From positions 54,969-118,968 of the forward strand of contig CAMHAH010000008.1 of NCBI GenBank assembly GCA_946183365.1: a stretch of 64,000 bases of DNA. Direction: 5' to 3'. This DNA comes from an uncultured Clostridia bacterium (GTDB lineage: Bacteria; Bacillota; Clostridia; Oscillospirales; Acutalibacteraceae). The notes below the pieces were generated by a model. That model did not search any database. It saw only the letters and a program-made list of their open reading frames with translations, and was not told the DNA's origin. This document shows, piece by piece, positions 1 to 8,283 of the stretch. Positions within the stretch are counted from its first letter, which is position 1. Each line of letters begins with the position of its first letter. Position numbers and translations under genes: made by a program.

Positions 1-1215
1 TACGCTCGCAACGCCCGGAACGTAGATATCCGGCAGACTGTCGTTGTCCCAGATCATCGCCGTACGGTAAGAGGCGTCGTTTGAAGTATTGGGAGCCTCG
101 ATACCGATCTCCTCGCCGTAATAGGTGAAGGTGTTGCCGGGAGCAAGCATATACAGAGCCGCCGCCATCTTGTAATCATCCTCGTCGAGCATATTGGCAA
201 GACGCACCATATCATGGTTAGTAAGGAAGTTAGCGTCGATAGCCTTCTCGTTATGCTTCTTGATATTGTCGTCATACTTCTTGAGCTTAGTGACAAATTC
301 ACCTACAAGACCGTGGCTTGCTACGACGAACTCGCCGCCGCTGTTGCCGAACTTGAAGTTGAACAGGCTGTCGATACCGCTCTCGTACATGGTATAGATG
401 CTGCCGGCGTCATCCCAGTCCTCGCCGACCATATAGACGTCGGGGTTATACTTCTGAGCCATGGTGTAGAACCATTTGAGGAACTCTACGGCGTCGGTCT
501 TACCGTCGTCAAAATACTTGACTGCGTCAAGGCGGAAGCCGTCGACGCCCTTTTCGAGCCAGAACTTGGTGACCTCTTCAAAATACTCGCGCGTACCCTC
601 ATAGCTTAAATTCCAGTCGGGCATATCGGTCGAGAAAGGTCCCTCATAGAAATAGTCGGAGCCGCTTATCGGGCGGTTATAGGTATCGTTTGAGGTCTTG
701 GATACATTATAGTAGCGAGCGTAGCCGTCCTCTTTGCCCTCTCTAAGCTCATCACAAGCCTTGATGAAGAACTCATGGTCGTCGCCGCTGTGGTTGAGCA
801 CGAGGTCGATGATGACCTTTATGCCCCTGTCATGACACTCCTTTATCAGCTTGTCAAAATCCTCAAGCGTGCCGAAAGCAGGGTCGATATTGAAATAATC
901 TCTTACATTATATTTATGGTAAGATTTTGAGGGCATCATCGGAGAGAGCCAGATACCGTCGGCGCCGAGGTCGTCACCCTTGTTTGGGTCGCCGTCGTTG
1001 ATATAATCAAGCTTTGAGATAACGCCCGGCAGATCGCCCGTCTGGTCATTGTTGGAATCACAGAACGAACCGATCCATACCTGATAGAAGCTGCGGTATT
1101 TGTCAGAGGATCTCTCAGCCTTGATGTTTTGAGTAGGATCTCCGGAGCCGCCGCAGGCAGCGAGCAGAGACGCAAGTATACATACAACGAGCAAAACAGA
1201 TAATACTTTCTTCAT
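1..1215 (-). CDS. Secreted GH13 alpha-amylase lipoprotein (C-terminus beyond window)
   Basis: The frame runs open from an ATG at 1215 to the window edge, giving the first 405 residues. It starts with a lipoprotein signal (MKK, hydrophobic stretch, lipobox LAAC with Cys21), so the enzyme is probably anchored outside the membrane. Hallmarks of the GH13 barrel follow in order: DLVLNH (region I), GFRLDAVKY with the nucleophile Asp (region II), VGEDW with the acid/base Glu (region III) and FLTNHD (region IV). The role is endo-hydrolysis of starch or maltodextrin outside the cell, feeding the ABC transporter encoded just upstream. It is the last visible gene of the malE-F-G-amylase cluster, separated from malG by a hairpin at 1348-1377. 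The exact subfamily and substrate cannot be told from this. Confidence 0.93.
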   Translation of the reverse strand, partial: MKKVLSVLLVVCILASLLAACGGSGDPTQNIKAERSSDKYRSFYQVWIGSFCDSNNDQTGDLPGVISKLDYINDGDPNKGDDLGADGIWLSPMMPSKSYHKYNVRDYFNIDPAFGTLEDFDKLIKECHDRGIKVIIDLVLNHSGDDHEFFIKACDELREGKEDGYARYYNVSKTSNDTYNRPISGSDYFYEGPFSTDMPDWNLSYEGTREYFEEVTKFWLEKGVDGFRLDAVKYFDDGKTDAVEFLKWFYTMAQKYNPDVYMVGEDWDDAGSIYTMYESGIDSLFNFKFGNSGGEFVVASHGLVGEFVTKLKKYDDNIKKHNEKAIDANFLTNHDMVRLANMLDEDDYKMAAALYMLAPGNTFTYYGEEIGIEAPNTSNDASYRTAMIWDNDSLPDIYVPGVASV

Positions 1216-1347
1216 ATAATCACAACCTTATTGATTAATAGCAGTATTCTTCTCAGCGTGTATAAACATCGCTGATTTATTCCTACGCGCTGAGCGTTAT
1301 TTATCACCAATCCGCTCTAAACGCTGTTATTCTCAAGGTTATATCAC

Positions 1348-1377
1348 AAAAGGGCGGAGAAGAGTCTCCGCCCTTTT
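1348..1377 (-). terminator. Hairpin between malG and amylase (terminator or attenuator)
   Basis: A perfect 13-bp stem (AAAAGGGCGGAGA with its complement) closes a 4-nt loop and ends in a TTTT tract when read on the minus strand. It lies 13 nt after the malG stop and about 130 nt before the amylase start. It probably reduces read-through so that amylase is expressed less than, or separately from, the transporter. Confidence 0.75.
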
Positions 1378-1390
1378 AATAATTGTTCTA

Positions 1391-2254
1391 TTAGCCCTTT
1401 ACGCCGCCGGCGGTAACGCCTTCAACATAATATCTCTGTAAGAACAGGAACAGAGTGGTGATCGGTACGGCAACTACTACGGAGCCTGCCAGGAAGTTCT
1501 TGAAGTTGTTCAGAACGTGGTCAGAGTCGATGAGCATCTGCAGACCGATAGCAACGGTGTAGTTGGGGATATCCTTACCAACGATGATCTTAGCGAGGAT
1601 GAAGTCTGTCCAGGGACCGATGAATGATGTCAGGACGGTATAAACTATGATCGGCTTAGACATCGGGAGGATGATCTTCCAGAAGATCTGGTTACGCGTA
1701 GCGCCGTCGATGGTAGCAGCCTCGTCGAGCGCTCGCGGGATAGTATCAAAGAAGCCTTTACTTATCTGGTAGCCAAGTCCGGCGCCCGCTGAGTAGCAGA
1801 TGATAAGAGCAACCAGAGGCAGCTCGAGCAGACCCATAGCCTTTAACAGATAGTAGATAGCGATCATGGTCATGAAGCCGGGGAACATACCCAGGATCAT
1901 ACCGATGTTGATGAGGGGCTTTCTTGCCTTGAATCTCAGACGGCTGAACGCGTAAGAGACCATCATAACGGCAAGAGTAGAGATAATGCAACTGAAGATA
2001 GCTACGATAAAGGTGTTCAGGAACCATCTCGGGAAGTTCAGAGAGCTCTCAGAGGTAACAGTGAACAGGTCGATATAGTTCTTGAAGCTGAGCTTCTGCG
2101 GAATAAGGTAGGATACATACGCGAGACCCTCGTCACGGAACGAGTGCAGTACGAGGTAAACCAACGGAGATATCCAGATAAGACCGAGACCGGCGAGAAG
2201 GATGTAGACAAAGAAATTAACAACGCCTCTGCGTAATTTATAACTTTTGATCAT
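1391..2254 (-). CDS. malG: Maltodextrin ABC transporter permease, MalG type
   Basis: This 287-residue inner-membrane permease has about six hydrophobic segments and the cytoplasmic EAA loop at about residues 178-197 (EAATIDGATRNQIFWKIILP), which docks to the ATPase. With the MalF-type partner it forms the channel for maltose or maltodextrins delivered by the upstream binding protein. Its ATG overlaps the malF stop by 4 bp (ATGA), implying translational coupling. No ATPase gene is in the cluster; in Firmicutes such importers commonly borrow a shared MsmK/MalK-type ATPase, which is an inference here. Family-level call is firm; the sugar specificity rests on the neighbouring amylase. Confidence 0.9.
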   Translation of the reverse strand: MIKSYKLRRGVVNFFVYILLAGLGLIWISPLVYLVLHSFRDEGLAYVSYLIPQKLSFKNYIDLFTVTSESSLNFPRWFLNTFIVAIFSCIISTLAVMMVSYAFSRLRFKARKPLINIGMILGMFPGFMTMIAIYYLLKAMGLLELPLVALIICYSAGAGLGYQISKGFFDTIPRALDEAATIDGATRNQIFWKIILPMSKPIIVYTVLTSFIGPWTDFILAKIIVGKDIPNYTVAIGLQMLIDSDHVLNNFKNFLAGSVVVAVPITTLFLFLQRYYVEGVTAGGVKG

Positions 2255-3765
2255 GAGAATTCCTCCTCGTTCTTAGCGGACTTGGTAAGGTTGAAGGTCA
2301 GCAGCGATACGGTCGCGCAGACGATGAATACCAAGATACCGATAGCCGCGGCGTAGTTATAGTCCTGAGAGTTCATGGTCAGCTTGAACAGCCATGTAAC
2401 AAGCAGGTCGGTATAACCCGCCTGGTATAGGTCGTTGGAGTTTTGCAGGTTCGACGTCAACAGGTAGATAACGTTGAAGTTATTGATGTTGCCGACGAAG
2501 CTTGTGATGAGGTAAGGCGTGGTAACGAACAGCATATAGGGCAGTGTGATCTTGAAGAAAGATTTAACAGGGCCCGCGCCGTCGATAGTAGCGCTCTCAT
2601 ACAGGTCTGCGGGGATATTCATCAGAATACCTGATGTGATAAGGATGGTATACGGGATACCTACCCAGATATTGACGATGATTACGGTCGCACGAGCTAC
2701 CCACGGATCGCCGCCGAGGAAGTCGATGTACTGCGGTGTGACATGGAGCACGTCATGCAGAAGTACGTTGATAGCACCGCCGTTAACGTCGAGCATCTGG
2801 CTCATGAGAAGCAGAGATACGAACTGAGGTACCGCAACGGTAACAACGAACAGTGTTCTCCATAAAGCCTTGAGCTTGATGCCCTTCTTATTGATCAACA
2901 GGGCGACAACCATACCGAGGATATAGTTGAGTACTGTAGCCAGTACCGCCCAGATAAGAGTCCATTTAACGAGCTCTACGAAAGTCTTGCCCATGGAGGC
3001 GGCACCGGTATTTGAGAATACCTTGCCGAAGGTCTCGAGACCTACCCATGAGAACAGCTTGCCTATATGCGAGTGGTCATAGCTGGTAAAGGCTATGAGG
3101 ATCATGAACAGCAGAGGCAGGATGGTGAAGATCGAGATAGTAAGGGTCGGGAACGCAAGCAGAGTGATATGGAACTTGCTGTCCAGGAATTCCTTTATCT
3201 CGTCAGTGAACTTGGGCAGTTTCTCGCCCGCGGCCTTCATCTGCTGAGCCTTATAGGCGGACTTGGTATTTGCAATATAGATAACGAAGAATATCGCTAT
3301 AATGATGAGAGTCATAACTCCGTAAAGGAGAAGCTTCATCGAGTCGTCGCCTTCTACACGGCCCATACGACCGTTGGGAAGCTGACCCCAGCCCTCTTCA
3401 TTGAAACCGATGGTTCCGTGATTGAAGAAACCAAGATTATAGATCTTGTCCCAACCGAAACCGACCATATAAAGAATGAAGAGAACCTCTGTAGCAAGGA
3501 ACAATAATCCCTTGATGATCTGGCCTCTGACGATATTGCCGAAGCCCATAATAACGTAAGAAAGCTTGGTAGCCCAATCGCCCTTTACAAATCTGGAGAA
3601 ATAACCGGCGAAGCCTTTGCCTATACCTACGAACATATTCTTGAAGAAGCGTCCGATGGCCTTGAATATCTTACCGATATTCGAGGGAAGGGCAACGATA
3701 AAATTCTTCAGGTTATACCAGAACTTCTGGAACGGGTTGAGCTGCACATAATCAATATATTTCAT
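2251..3765 (-). CDS. malF: Maltodextrin ABC transporter permease, MalF type, with long N-terminal extension
   Basis: The product is a 504-residue permease. I choose the ATG at 3765 because CCGGGAG sits 8 nt upstream; an in-frame GTG at 3813 would add 16 residues but has no ribosome site. The C-terminal half carries the transport domain with the EAA-like loop (LYESATIDGAG...KITLP). The N-terminal 200 or so residues hold extra hydrophobic segments and amphipathic stretches (repeated FFKNMF/GIGKGF-like text) before the canonical domain, making it much longer than a minimal 290-residue sugar permease and closer in layout to MalF. It pairs with the downstream MalG. A hairpin at 3850-3879 separates it from the binding-protein gene. 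Confidence 0.9.
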   Translation of the reverse strand: MKYIDYVQLNPFQKFWYNLKNFIVALPSNIGKIFKAIGRFFKNMFVGIGKGFAGYFSRFVKGDWATKLSYVIMGFGNIVRGQIIKGLLFLATEVLFILYMVGFGWDKIYNLGFFNHGTIGFNEEGWGQLPNGRMGRVEGDDSMKLLLYGVMTLIIIAIFFVIYIANTKSAYKAQQMKAAGEKLPKFTDEIKEFLDSKFHITLLAFPTLTISIFTILPLLFMILIAFTSYDHSHIGKLFSWVGLETFGKVFSNTGAASMGKTFVELVKWTLIWAVLATVLNYILGMVVALLINKKGIKLKALWRTLFVVTVAVPQFVSLLLMSQMLDVNGGAINVLLHDVLHVTPQYIDFLGGDPWVARATVIIVNIWVGIPYTILITSGILMNIPADLYESATIDGAGPVKSFFKITLPYMLFVTTPYLITSFVGNINNFNVIYLLTSNLQNSNDLYQAGYTDLLVTWLFKLTMNSQDYNYAAAIGILVFIVCATVSLLTFNLTKSAKNEEEFS

Positions 3766-3849
3766 CAGTTCAACTCCCGGTGAGTTTTGCGTCTGCGGTG
3801 TTACTGTATCCACAGACGCTCGGTTAGATACAGTATATCAAACTACTAC

Positions 3850-3879
3850 GGTCGGGCGGCGCGGGGGCACCGCCCGACC
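3850..3879 (-). promoter_or_regulatory. Intercistronic stem-loop between malE and malF
   Basis: GGTCGGGCGG at 3850-3859 is perfectly complementary to CCGCCCGACC at 3870-3879 around a 10-nt loop. On the transcribed strand no T-run follows the stem, so it is not a classical terminator. By analogy with other binding-protein operons it may block 3' exonuclease and keep malE mRNA in excess over the permease part. Confidence 0.7.
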
Positions 3880-3936
3880 AAAAAACAATCCTAAAGCTTA
3901 GATGGGAGCGTACTCCCTAAAAACAAATCTAATAGA

Positions 3937-5217
3937 TTACTGATCGAGGATGTTGAGCATAGCCTTGTCGAACTCTTTCTTGATAGCTTCGCGGCTGTAA
4001 TCGTCATCCTTGAAGAGCTTGTTGCCCAGTGTGCCCATCGGTGACCAGAATGTATCAGCGATGTTGATCTGAGGAACAGAGAACTTGGACTGCTCGAGAA
4101 GAGCGGACAGAGCCTTGTTGTTCTTTACGAGATCAGACTCGGCAGCAGCCTTGTTGGAGGGCAGCCATGAGAGTTCCTTAAGTCTTGCGGTCTGAGCAGC
4201 CTCGTCTGTGAGGTAGTTAGCCAGAAGCTGAGCAGCCTCGGGGAACTTGGAGTGAGAGTTAACGCCGATGAGCTTGGAGCCGTTCATGGAGATGATCTGC
4301 TTGTCTGTGCCCTTGATGTTGATTGTGGGCAGCTTAGCAGCGCCGTAGTTGTCGCCCAGGACCTGAGCAACTGTAGCGGAGTTCCAGGAACCGTCAACGC
4401 CTGCGGCTACGGTTGAGGGGTTCTCAGCCATACCGGAACCGATACGGGTAGCGTCAGCGCTCATGAAGATGTCGCTGTAGTCATGGAACAGCTTAGCGAA
4501 TGCCTCGAGAGAATCGAGAACCTCGTCTTCTTTGTACTCATTGAACTTCTGTGTGCCGTCCTCGGTCAGACCCTCGATGGTCATACCGCCGGTGAATGTG
4601 AACATGCAGGAGAAGAAGCCGTTACCTGCGTCGATGACGAACTTCTTGTTAGCAGCCTTACAAGCCTCGAAGATGCCCTCGAGAGTCTTAGCCTGCTCGT
4701 CGGATACAACGCTCTTGTCGTATGCGAGATAGTAGCCGTTCTCACCTGTCTCGGGGTAAGCCAGCAGAGTGCCGTCCAGAGTAGCTGTAGAAACAGAGAA
4801 CTCTGTGTTGCGGCTTGTTACGCTCTCTTTGTAATCGTCGATTACGGGAGCCAGAGCCTTACCTTTGTTAAGACGGTTGATCTGGTCGCAGGCGAAGCTG
4901 AATACGTCAGCAGCCTTGTCAGCGTCGTTAAGAACCTGAGCGGCAGCGTCGCCCTCGCCCTGGGTCTGAACGTCGATGGTGATCTTCTTGTTGGGATACT
5001 GAGCGATGAAGTCGTCGCACAGCTGCTTTGTGGTGGTTACAGCGTTATCAGCTGCCCATACCAGCATGGTGATGTTGTCTTCACCGTAGAACGGATCTTC
5101 AACATTACCGCTCTGCTTTGTGTCGTTGTTGCCTTCTTCTTTCTTCTGGCCGCCGCAAGCTACGAGCACGGAAGCGATCATAAGAACTGCCAGCAACAGA
5201 GCAATTAACTTTTTCAT
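3937..5217 (-). CDS. malE: Maltodextrin-binding lipoprotein, MalE type
   Basis: A 426-residue extracellular solute-binding protein (family 1). The ATG at 5217 follows an AAGGAATT ribosome site; a further upstream in-frame ATG at 5280 would add 21 non-signal residues and is not preferred. The N-terminus is a lipoprotein signal (MKKLIALLLAVL...VLVAC), then a short charged linker rich in K, E and N, then the two-lobe periplasmic-binding fold with the family's GMAENPSTVAAGVDGSWN-type segment. It captures sugars outside the membrane and hands them to MalF/MalG. It is first in the operon, which runs malE, malF, malG, amylase. Maltodextrin specificity is inferred from the operon. Confidence 0.9.
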   Translation of the reverse strand: MKKLIALLLAVLMIASVLVACGGQKKEEGNNDTKQSGNVEDPFYGEDNITMLVWAADNAVTTTKQLCDDFIAQYPNKKITIDVQTQGEGDAAAQVLNDADKAADVFSFACDQINRLNKGKALAPVIDDYKESVTSRNTEFSVSTATLDGTLLAYPETGENGYYLAYDKSVVSDEQAKTLEGIFEACKAANKKFVIDAGNGFFSCMFTFTGGMTIEGLTEDGTQKFNEYKEDEVLDSLEAFAKLFHDYSDIFMSADATRIGSGMAENPSTVAAGVDGSWNSATVAQVLGDNYGAAKLPTINIKGTDKQIISMNGSKLIGVNSHSKFPEAAQLLANYLTDEAAQTARLKELSWLPSNKAAAESDLVKNNKALSALLEQSKFSVPQINIADTFWSPMGTLGNKLFKDDDYSREAIKKEFDKAMLNILDQ

Positions 5218-5297
5218 TGGAGAATTCCTTCTTTCCAAAAAATATTTTTGGACAGATGTACCGAGAATCCGGACCGGCACACCTAATCACTGTATAA

Positions 5298-5327
5298 ATT
5301 TTACCATATGTACATAGCTGATTTCAA
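5298..5327 (-). promoter_or_regulatory. Candidate promoter of the malE operon
   Basis: Read on the minus strand, TTGAAA (5327-5322) and TAAAAT (5303-5298) are 18 bp apart, about 80 nt before the malE start. No clear LacI/MalR-type palindrome was found on top of it. Confidence 0.5.
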
Positions 5328-5669
5328 CTCCTTTTGTACTTTTTATCTAAAACATTAATTTTAAACCTGCATTTTAGTTGTTTTGCCGATTGATTTTTTT
5401 ATTTCTGGTTATTATGCTGAATAATAGCTCTTGTTTTTGTGCGGTTTTACGAATTTGCTTTTGTGCAAGTTGTCAAGTATCTTAAAAAAACTTGGTGCAT
5501 AGTATAGTCAGAGCGAGGAGTTTTAATTCTAATACAGAACTAAAGCCATATATATGTGATTTTCTGTTCTTTTTTCGTCTATTTTCACTAAATATTGTGA
5601 TTTGGGTCGTATCCCGCTCTTTTTTCTTATCATATCTCACTTGTTTTTTGCCTTAAGCAAAAAGACGCA
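5328..5669. other. AT-rich intergenic region between malE and murE
   Basis: This gap between two divergent genes is AT-rich and holds no credible reading frame. I see only the two promoters at its ends and a weak 7-bp inverted repeat (TTTTTGC...GCAAAAA) around 5645-5662. The region 5460-5510 has scattered CAAGT/ACTTG half-sites but no convincing operator. Confidence 0.5.
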
Positions 5670-5699
5670 TTGACATTCGCTCTGTTTTATATGTATAAT
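5670..5699 (+). promoter_or_regulatory. Promoter of the murE-like gene
   Basis: TTGACA (5670-5675), 18-bp spacer, TATAAT (5694-5699): near-consensus sigma-A promoter, 50 nt before the start codon. Confidence 0.85.
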
Positions 5700-5749
5700 A
5701 TAAAAGTATTTTTAGAACCGATATGAGAACCCATACAGGAGGATTTGAT

Positions 5750-7234
5750 ATGAAACTTGCAGATTTACTGGTGAACAGCGAATACATACTCGACAGCGGC
5801 AGTGTCGACGTCGATATCAAGGACGTCATATATGACAGCCGCAAGGTAATAAAGGGCTGCGCCTTTGTCGCGCTTAAGGGCTATAACGTAGACGGCCACA
5901 AGTTCATCCCCGACGCTGTCGAGCGCGGCGCGAGGGCGCTGATCGTTGAGGATGAGGGCATAAGCTACGACGGCGTTACCGTAGTGCGCGTCAAGGACGC
6001 GAGGGCTACTCTCGCCCTGATGTCCGTTGAGTTCTTCGGCAGACCCGCCGAGGAGCTGACCACCATAGCCGTCACCGGTACCAAGGGCAAGACCACCACG
6101 GTAGCCATGATCCGCTCTATCCTCGAGACAGCGGGCATCAAGACCGGCACCATAGGCACTCTCGGCATACTTATAGACAACCAGATCTATAAGACCAACA
6201 ATACCACTCCCGAGAGCTATGAGATACAGCAGGCTATGCGCCGCATGATAAACGAGGGCTGCAAGGCTATGGTCATCGAAGCTTCTTCTCTCGGTCTAAA
6301 ATGGCACCGCACTGACGGCATAATGTTCGACTACGGCGTATTCACAAACTTCTCGAGCGATCATATCGGCGACAGCGAGCACAAGGATATGGCTGAATAC
6401 CTCGCCTGCAAATCGCTGCTGTTCAAGCGCTGCAAGACCGGCATCATCAATATCGACGACGAAAACGCGAACGGAGTTATCGAGGGTCATACCTGTGATA
6501 TCGAGACCTACGGCTACAGCGAGAAGGCGGACCTCGTCGCCCACGGAGATGAGCTCGTCGCGAAATCCGGCTTCATCGGCGTACACTTCAAGACCACCGG
6601 CGCTGAGGAGCTCAGCGTAGACGTCGCTATCCCGGGGCGCTTCTCGGTATATAACGCGCTCGCCGCTATCGCGGTCTGCCGCCACTTTGATATAGATAAA
6701 GAAAGCATCATCAAGGGTCTCAAGAACGTCAAGGTCAAGGGCAGGGTCGAGGTCGTTCCCGTACCCGGCAGATATACCATGCTGATCGACTACGCTCACA
6801 ACGCCGTATCGATGGAGAACGTGCTGAGCACCCTGCGCGAGTATAAGCCCCACAGACTTATCACCATGTTCGGCGCGGGCGGCAACCGTCCCAAGAGCCG
6901 CCGCTTTGAGATGGGCGAGGTATCGGGCAGACTGTCTGACCTCTCGGTAGTCACAGAGGACAACAGCCGATTTGAGGACGTCATGGACATCATCGCAGAT
7001 ATCAAGGTAGGTCTCGACAAGGTTGGCGGTAAATATATCGTCATCCCCAACCGTATAGACGCTATCCGCTACTGTATAGAGAACGCCGAGGCGGGCGATA
7101 TCATCGTGCTCGCGGGCAAGGGTCACGAGGACTATCAGGAGATACGCGGCGTCAAATACCATATGGACGAGAGAGAGATAATCGCCGATATCCTCGACGA
7201 TAATCTTGAAGCAGAGGACGAGAACCCCAACTGA
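5750..7234 (+). CDS. murE: UDP-N-acetylmuramoyl-tripeptide synthetase, MurE family
   Basis: The ATG at 5750 follows AGGAGG with 7-nt spacing (an in-frame ATG at 5723 lies upstream of that site and is rejected), giving 494 residues. It is an ATP-dependent cytoplasmic Mur ligase adding the third amino acid to UDP-MurNAc-L-Ala-D-Glu. Visible motifs are the P-loop GTKGKTTT, the lysine-carbamylation/Mg region (NTTPES, SSLGLKWHR), DYAHNAVSMENV and the C-terminal GKGHEDYQ. The residue-selecting motif normally DNPR for diaminopimelate reads DNSR here; Arg is kept, so DAP use is likely (dapF is in the window), but the Pro to Ser change is unusual. It stands alone, not in a dcw cluster, so it could also be a second MurE paralog. 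Confidence 0.88.
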   Translation: MKLADLLVNSEYILDSGSVDVDIKDVIYDSRKVIKGCAFVALKGYNVDGHKFIPDAVERGARALIVEDEGISYDGVTVVRVKDARATLALMSVEFFGRPAEELTTIAVTGTKGKTTTVAMIRSILETAGIKTGTIGTLGILIDNQIYKTNNTTPESYEIQQAMRRMINEGCKAMVIEASSLGLKWHRTDGIMFDYGVFTNFSSDHIGDSEHKDMAEYLACKSLLFKRCKTGIINIDDENANGVIEGHTCDIETYGYSEKADLVAHGDELVAKSGFIGVHFKTTGAEELSVDVAIPGRFSVYNALAAIAVCRHFDIDKESIIKGLKNVKVKGRVEVVPVPGRYTMLIDYAHNAVSMENVLSTLREYKPHRLITMFGAGGNRPKSRRFEMGEVSGRLSDLSVVTEDNSRFEDVMDIIADIKVGLDKVGGKYIVIPNRIDAIRYCIENAEAGDIIVLAGKGHEDYQEIRGVKYHMDEREIIADILDDNLEAEDENPN

Positions 7235-7242
7235 TAACGCAC

Positions 7243-7273
7243 AGCGCTCATGGCTTTGTCATGGGCGCTTTTT
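7243..7273 (+). terminator. Terminator after murE
   Basis: AGCGCTCATG pairs with CATGGGCGCT (one U-G pair) over a 7-nt loop and is followed by TTTTT. Confidence 0.85.
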
Positions 7274-7323
7274 ACTGTGTGAACCGACCTTTAAAAAAGA
7301 AAGTAAAATTGTAAAAATATATC

Positions 7324-7352
7324 TTGACAAATTATATTTGATAAAATATAAT
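7324..7352 (+). promoter_or_regulatory. Distal promoter of the DtxR-family gene
   Basis: TTGACA (7324-7329), 17-bp spacer, TATAAT (7347-7352): a perfect consensus promoter about 90 nt before the gene. Confidence 0.85.
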
Positions 7353-7380
7353 ATTGACCAAAGGGTGATTGATTTTTGAA

Positions 7381-7399
7381 TTAGTTTATGCTAATATAA
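7381..7399 (+). promoter_or_regulatory. DtxR-box-like operator
   Basis: This 19-bp stretch agrees with the known DtxR consensus operator (TTAGGTTAGGCTAACCTAA) at 15 of 19 positions by my letter-by-letter alignment, with an intact TTAG/CTAA core. It lies downstream of the distal promoter and overlaps a TATAAT-like hexamer at 7395-7400, 45 nt before the start of a DtxR-family gene, so autorepression is likely. Confidence 0.5.
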
Positions 7400-7443
7400 T
7401 GGTAGCCTGAGACAGACACAGGCTGCAAAAGGAGGAATATCCA

Positions 7444-7809
7444 ATGCGCTTACAGGAATCGGGAGAGATGTATCTCGAAACTATTTTGATATTATCGCAG
7501 AAGAAGAGCTTCGTGCGCGCTATAGACGTAGGCGAGCACATGGGTTTTTCAAAGCCCTCTGTAAGCCGCGCCATCGGTCTGCTGCGTAACGGCGGCTTCG
7601 TTGAGGTCGGCGACGGCGGCGGTCTGATGCTGACAGACGCGGGCAGAGAGGTAGCCGAGAAGATATATGAGCGCCACACATATCTCACCAAGATACTCAT
7701 GGATATGGGCGTGAGCGAAGAGACGGCAACCGACGACGCCTGCCGCATGGAGCACGTTATATCGGACGAGTCCTTCGCAGCTATCAAAAAGTATTTTCAT
7801 TATGAATAA
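7444..7809 (+). CDS. DtxR/IdeR-family metal-dependent transcriptional regulator
   Basis: A 121-residue regulator preceded by AAGGAGG. Residues 1-70 form the winged helix (KPSVSRAIGLLRNGGFVEV), and the rest is the dimer/metal domain; the SH3-like third domain of full DtxR is absent, as in MntR. The metal ligands resemble iron sensors rather than manganese sensors: EMYLE near the N-terminus has Met where MntR has Asp8, RHTYL supplies His, and ACRMEHVIS carries the Cys, Glu, His set of DtxR (ACRWEHVMS) where MntR has Glu. So Fe(II) sensing is the better guess. No feo or other metal-transport gene is adjacent; targets must lie elsewhere, apart from the box-like site in its own promoter. Confidence 0.85.
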   Translation: MRLQESGEMYLETILILSQKKSFVRAIDVGEHMGFSKPSVSRAIGLLRNGGFVEVGDGGGLMLTDAGREVAEKIYERHTYLTKILMDMGVSEETATDDACRMEHVISDESFAAIKKYFHYE

Positions 7810-7812
7810 GAG

Positions 7813-7847
7813 ATCACCCACTGCAAACAGTCGCAGTGGGTGATTTT
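7813..7847. terminator. Bidirectional terminator between the DtxR-family gene and trxA
   Basis: A perfect 12-bp stem ATCACCCACTGC/GCAGTGGGTGAT with an 8-nt loop, followed by TTT on the plus strand; it sits between two convergent genes. Confidence 0.8.
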
Positions 7848-7858
7848 ATAAGATAAAC

Positions 7859-8173
7859 TTATTTTGCGCTGTTGATCGCGTTGAGGATAGCGGTCTTGGG
7901 CTGAACGCCGATCATTCGTGAAACCTCGGCTCCGTCCTTGAATACGACAAGCGTCGGAACGCTCATGATACCGAAGTCCATCGCGGTATCCTCACACTCG
8001 TCGATATCGACCTTATAGACCTTGAATGAACCGTCGCACTCGGCGCCTATCTCCTCGATAGTCGGGCCGAGCATCTTGCACGGGCCGCACCATGTAGCGA
8101 AGAAGTCTACAAGCGTGACGCCCTGAGCTACTGCCTGAGCAAAAGTATTATCTGTTAAATGTTCAACTGCCAT
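7859..8173 (-). CDS. trxA: Thioredoxin
   Basis: A 104-residue cytoplasmic thioredoxin with active site WCGPC (residues 28-32) and the cis-proline loop SVPT. It reduces protein disulfides using electrons from thioredoxin reductase, whose gene starts divergently about 110 bp away. AGGAGG precedes its ATG. Length and motifs are typical of the family. Confidence 0.96.
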   Translation of the reverse strand: MAVEHLTDNTFAQAVAQGVTLVDFFATWCGPCKMLGPTIEEIGAECDGSFKVYKVDIDECEDTAMDFGIMSVPTLVVFKDGAEVSRMIGVQPKTAILNAINSAK

Positions 8174-8202
8174 ATTATTACCTCCTGTTTTTTATTTACA
8201 CG

Positions 8203-8235
8203 ATTATAACACATAAACTTCGCAAAAGCTATAAT
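8203..8235. promoter_or_regulatory. Divergent trxA/trxB promoter region
   Basis: On the minus strand TATAAT (8208-8203) serves trxA; on the plus strand TATAAT (8230-8235) serves trxB. The -35 boxes are poor, as often seen at activator- or Spx-dependent thiol-stress promoters; this last point is inference. Confidence 0.5.
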
Positions 8236-8283
8236 AATATATGAATATTTTAAAACATTATCAAAAAAGAAAGGAAGATGAAT

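Noticed and set aside
6296..7162. 288-codon open frame antisense to murE
   Set aside because: Shadow frame produced by codon bias in murE.
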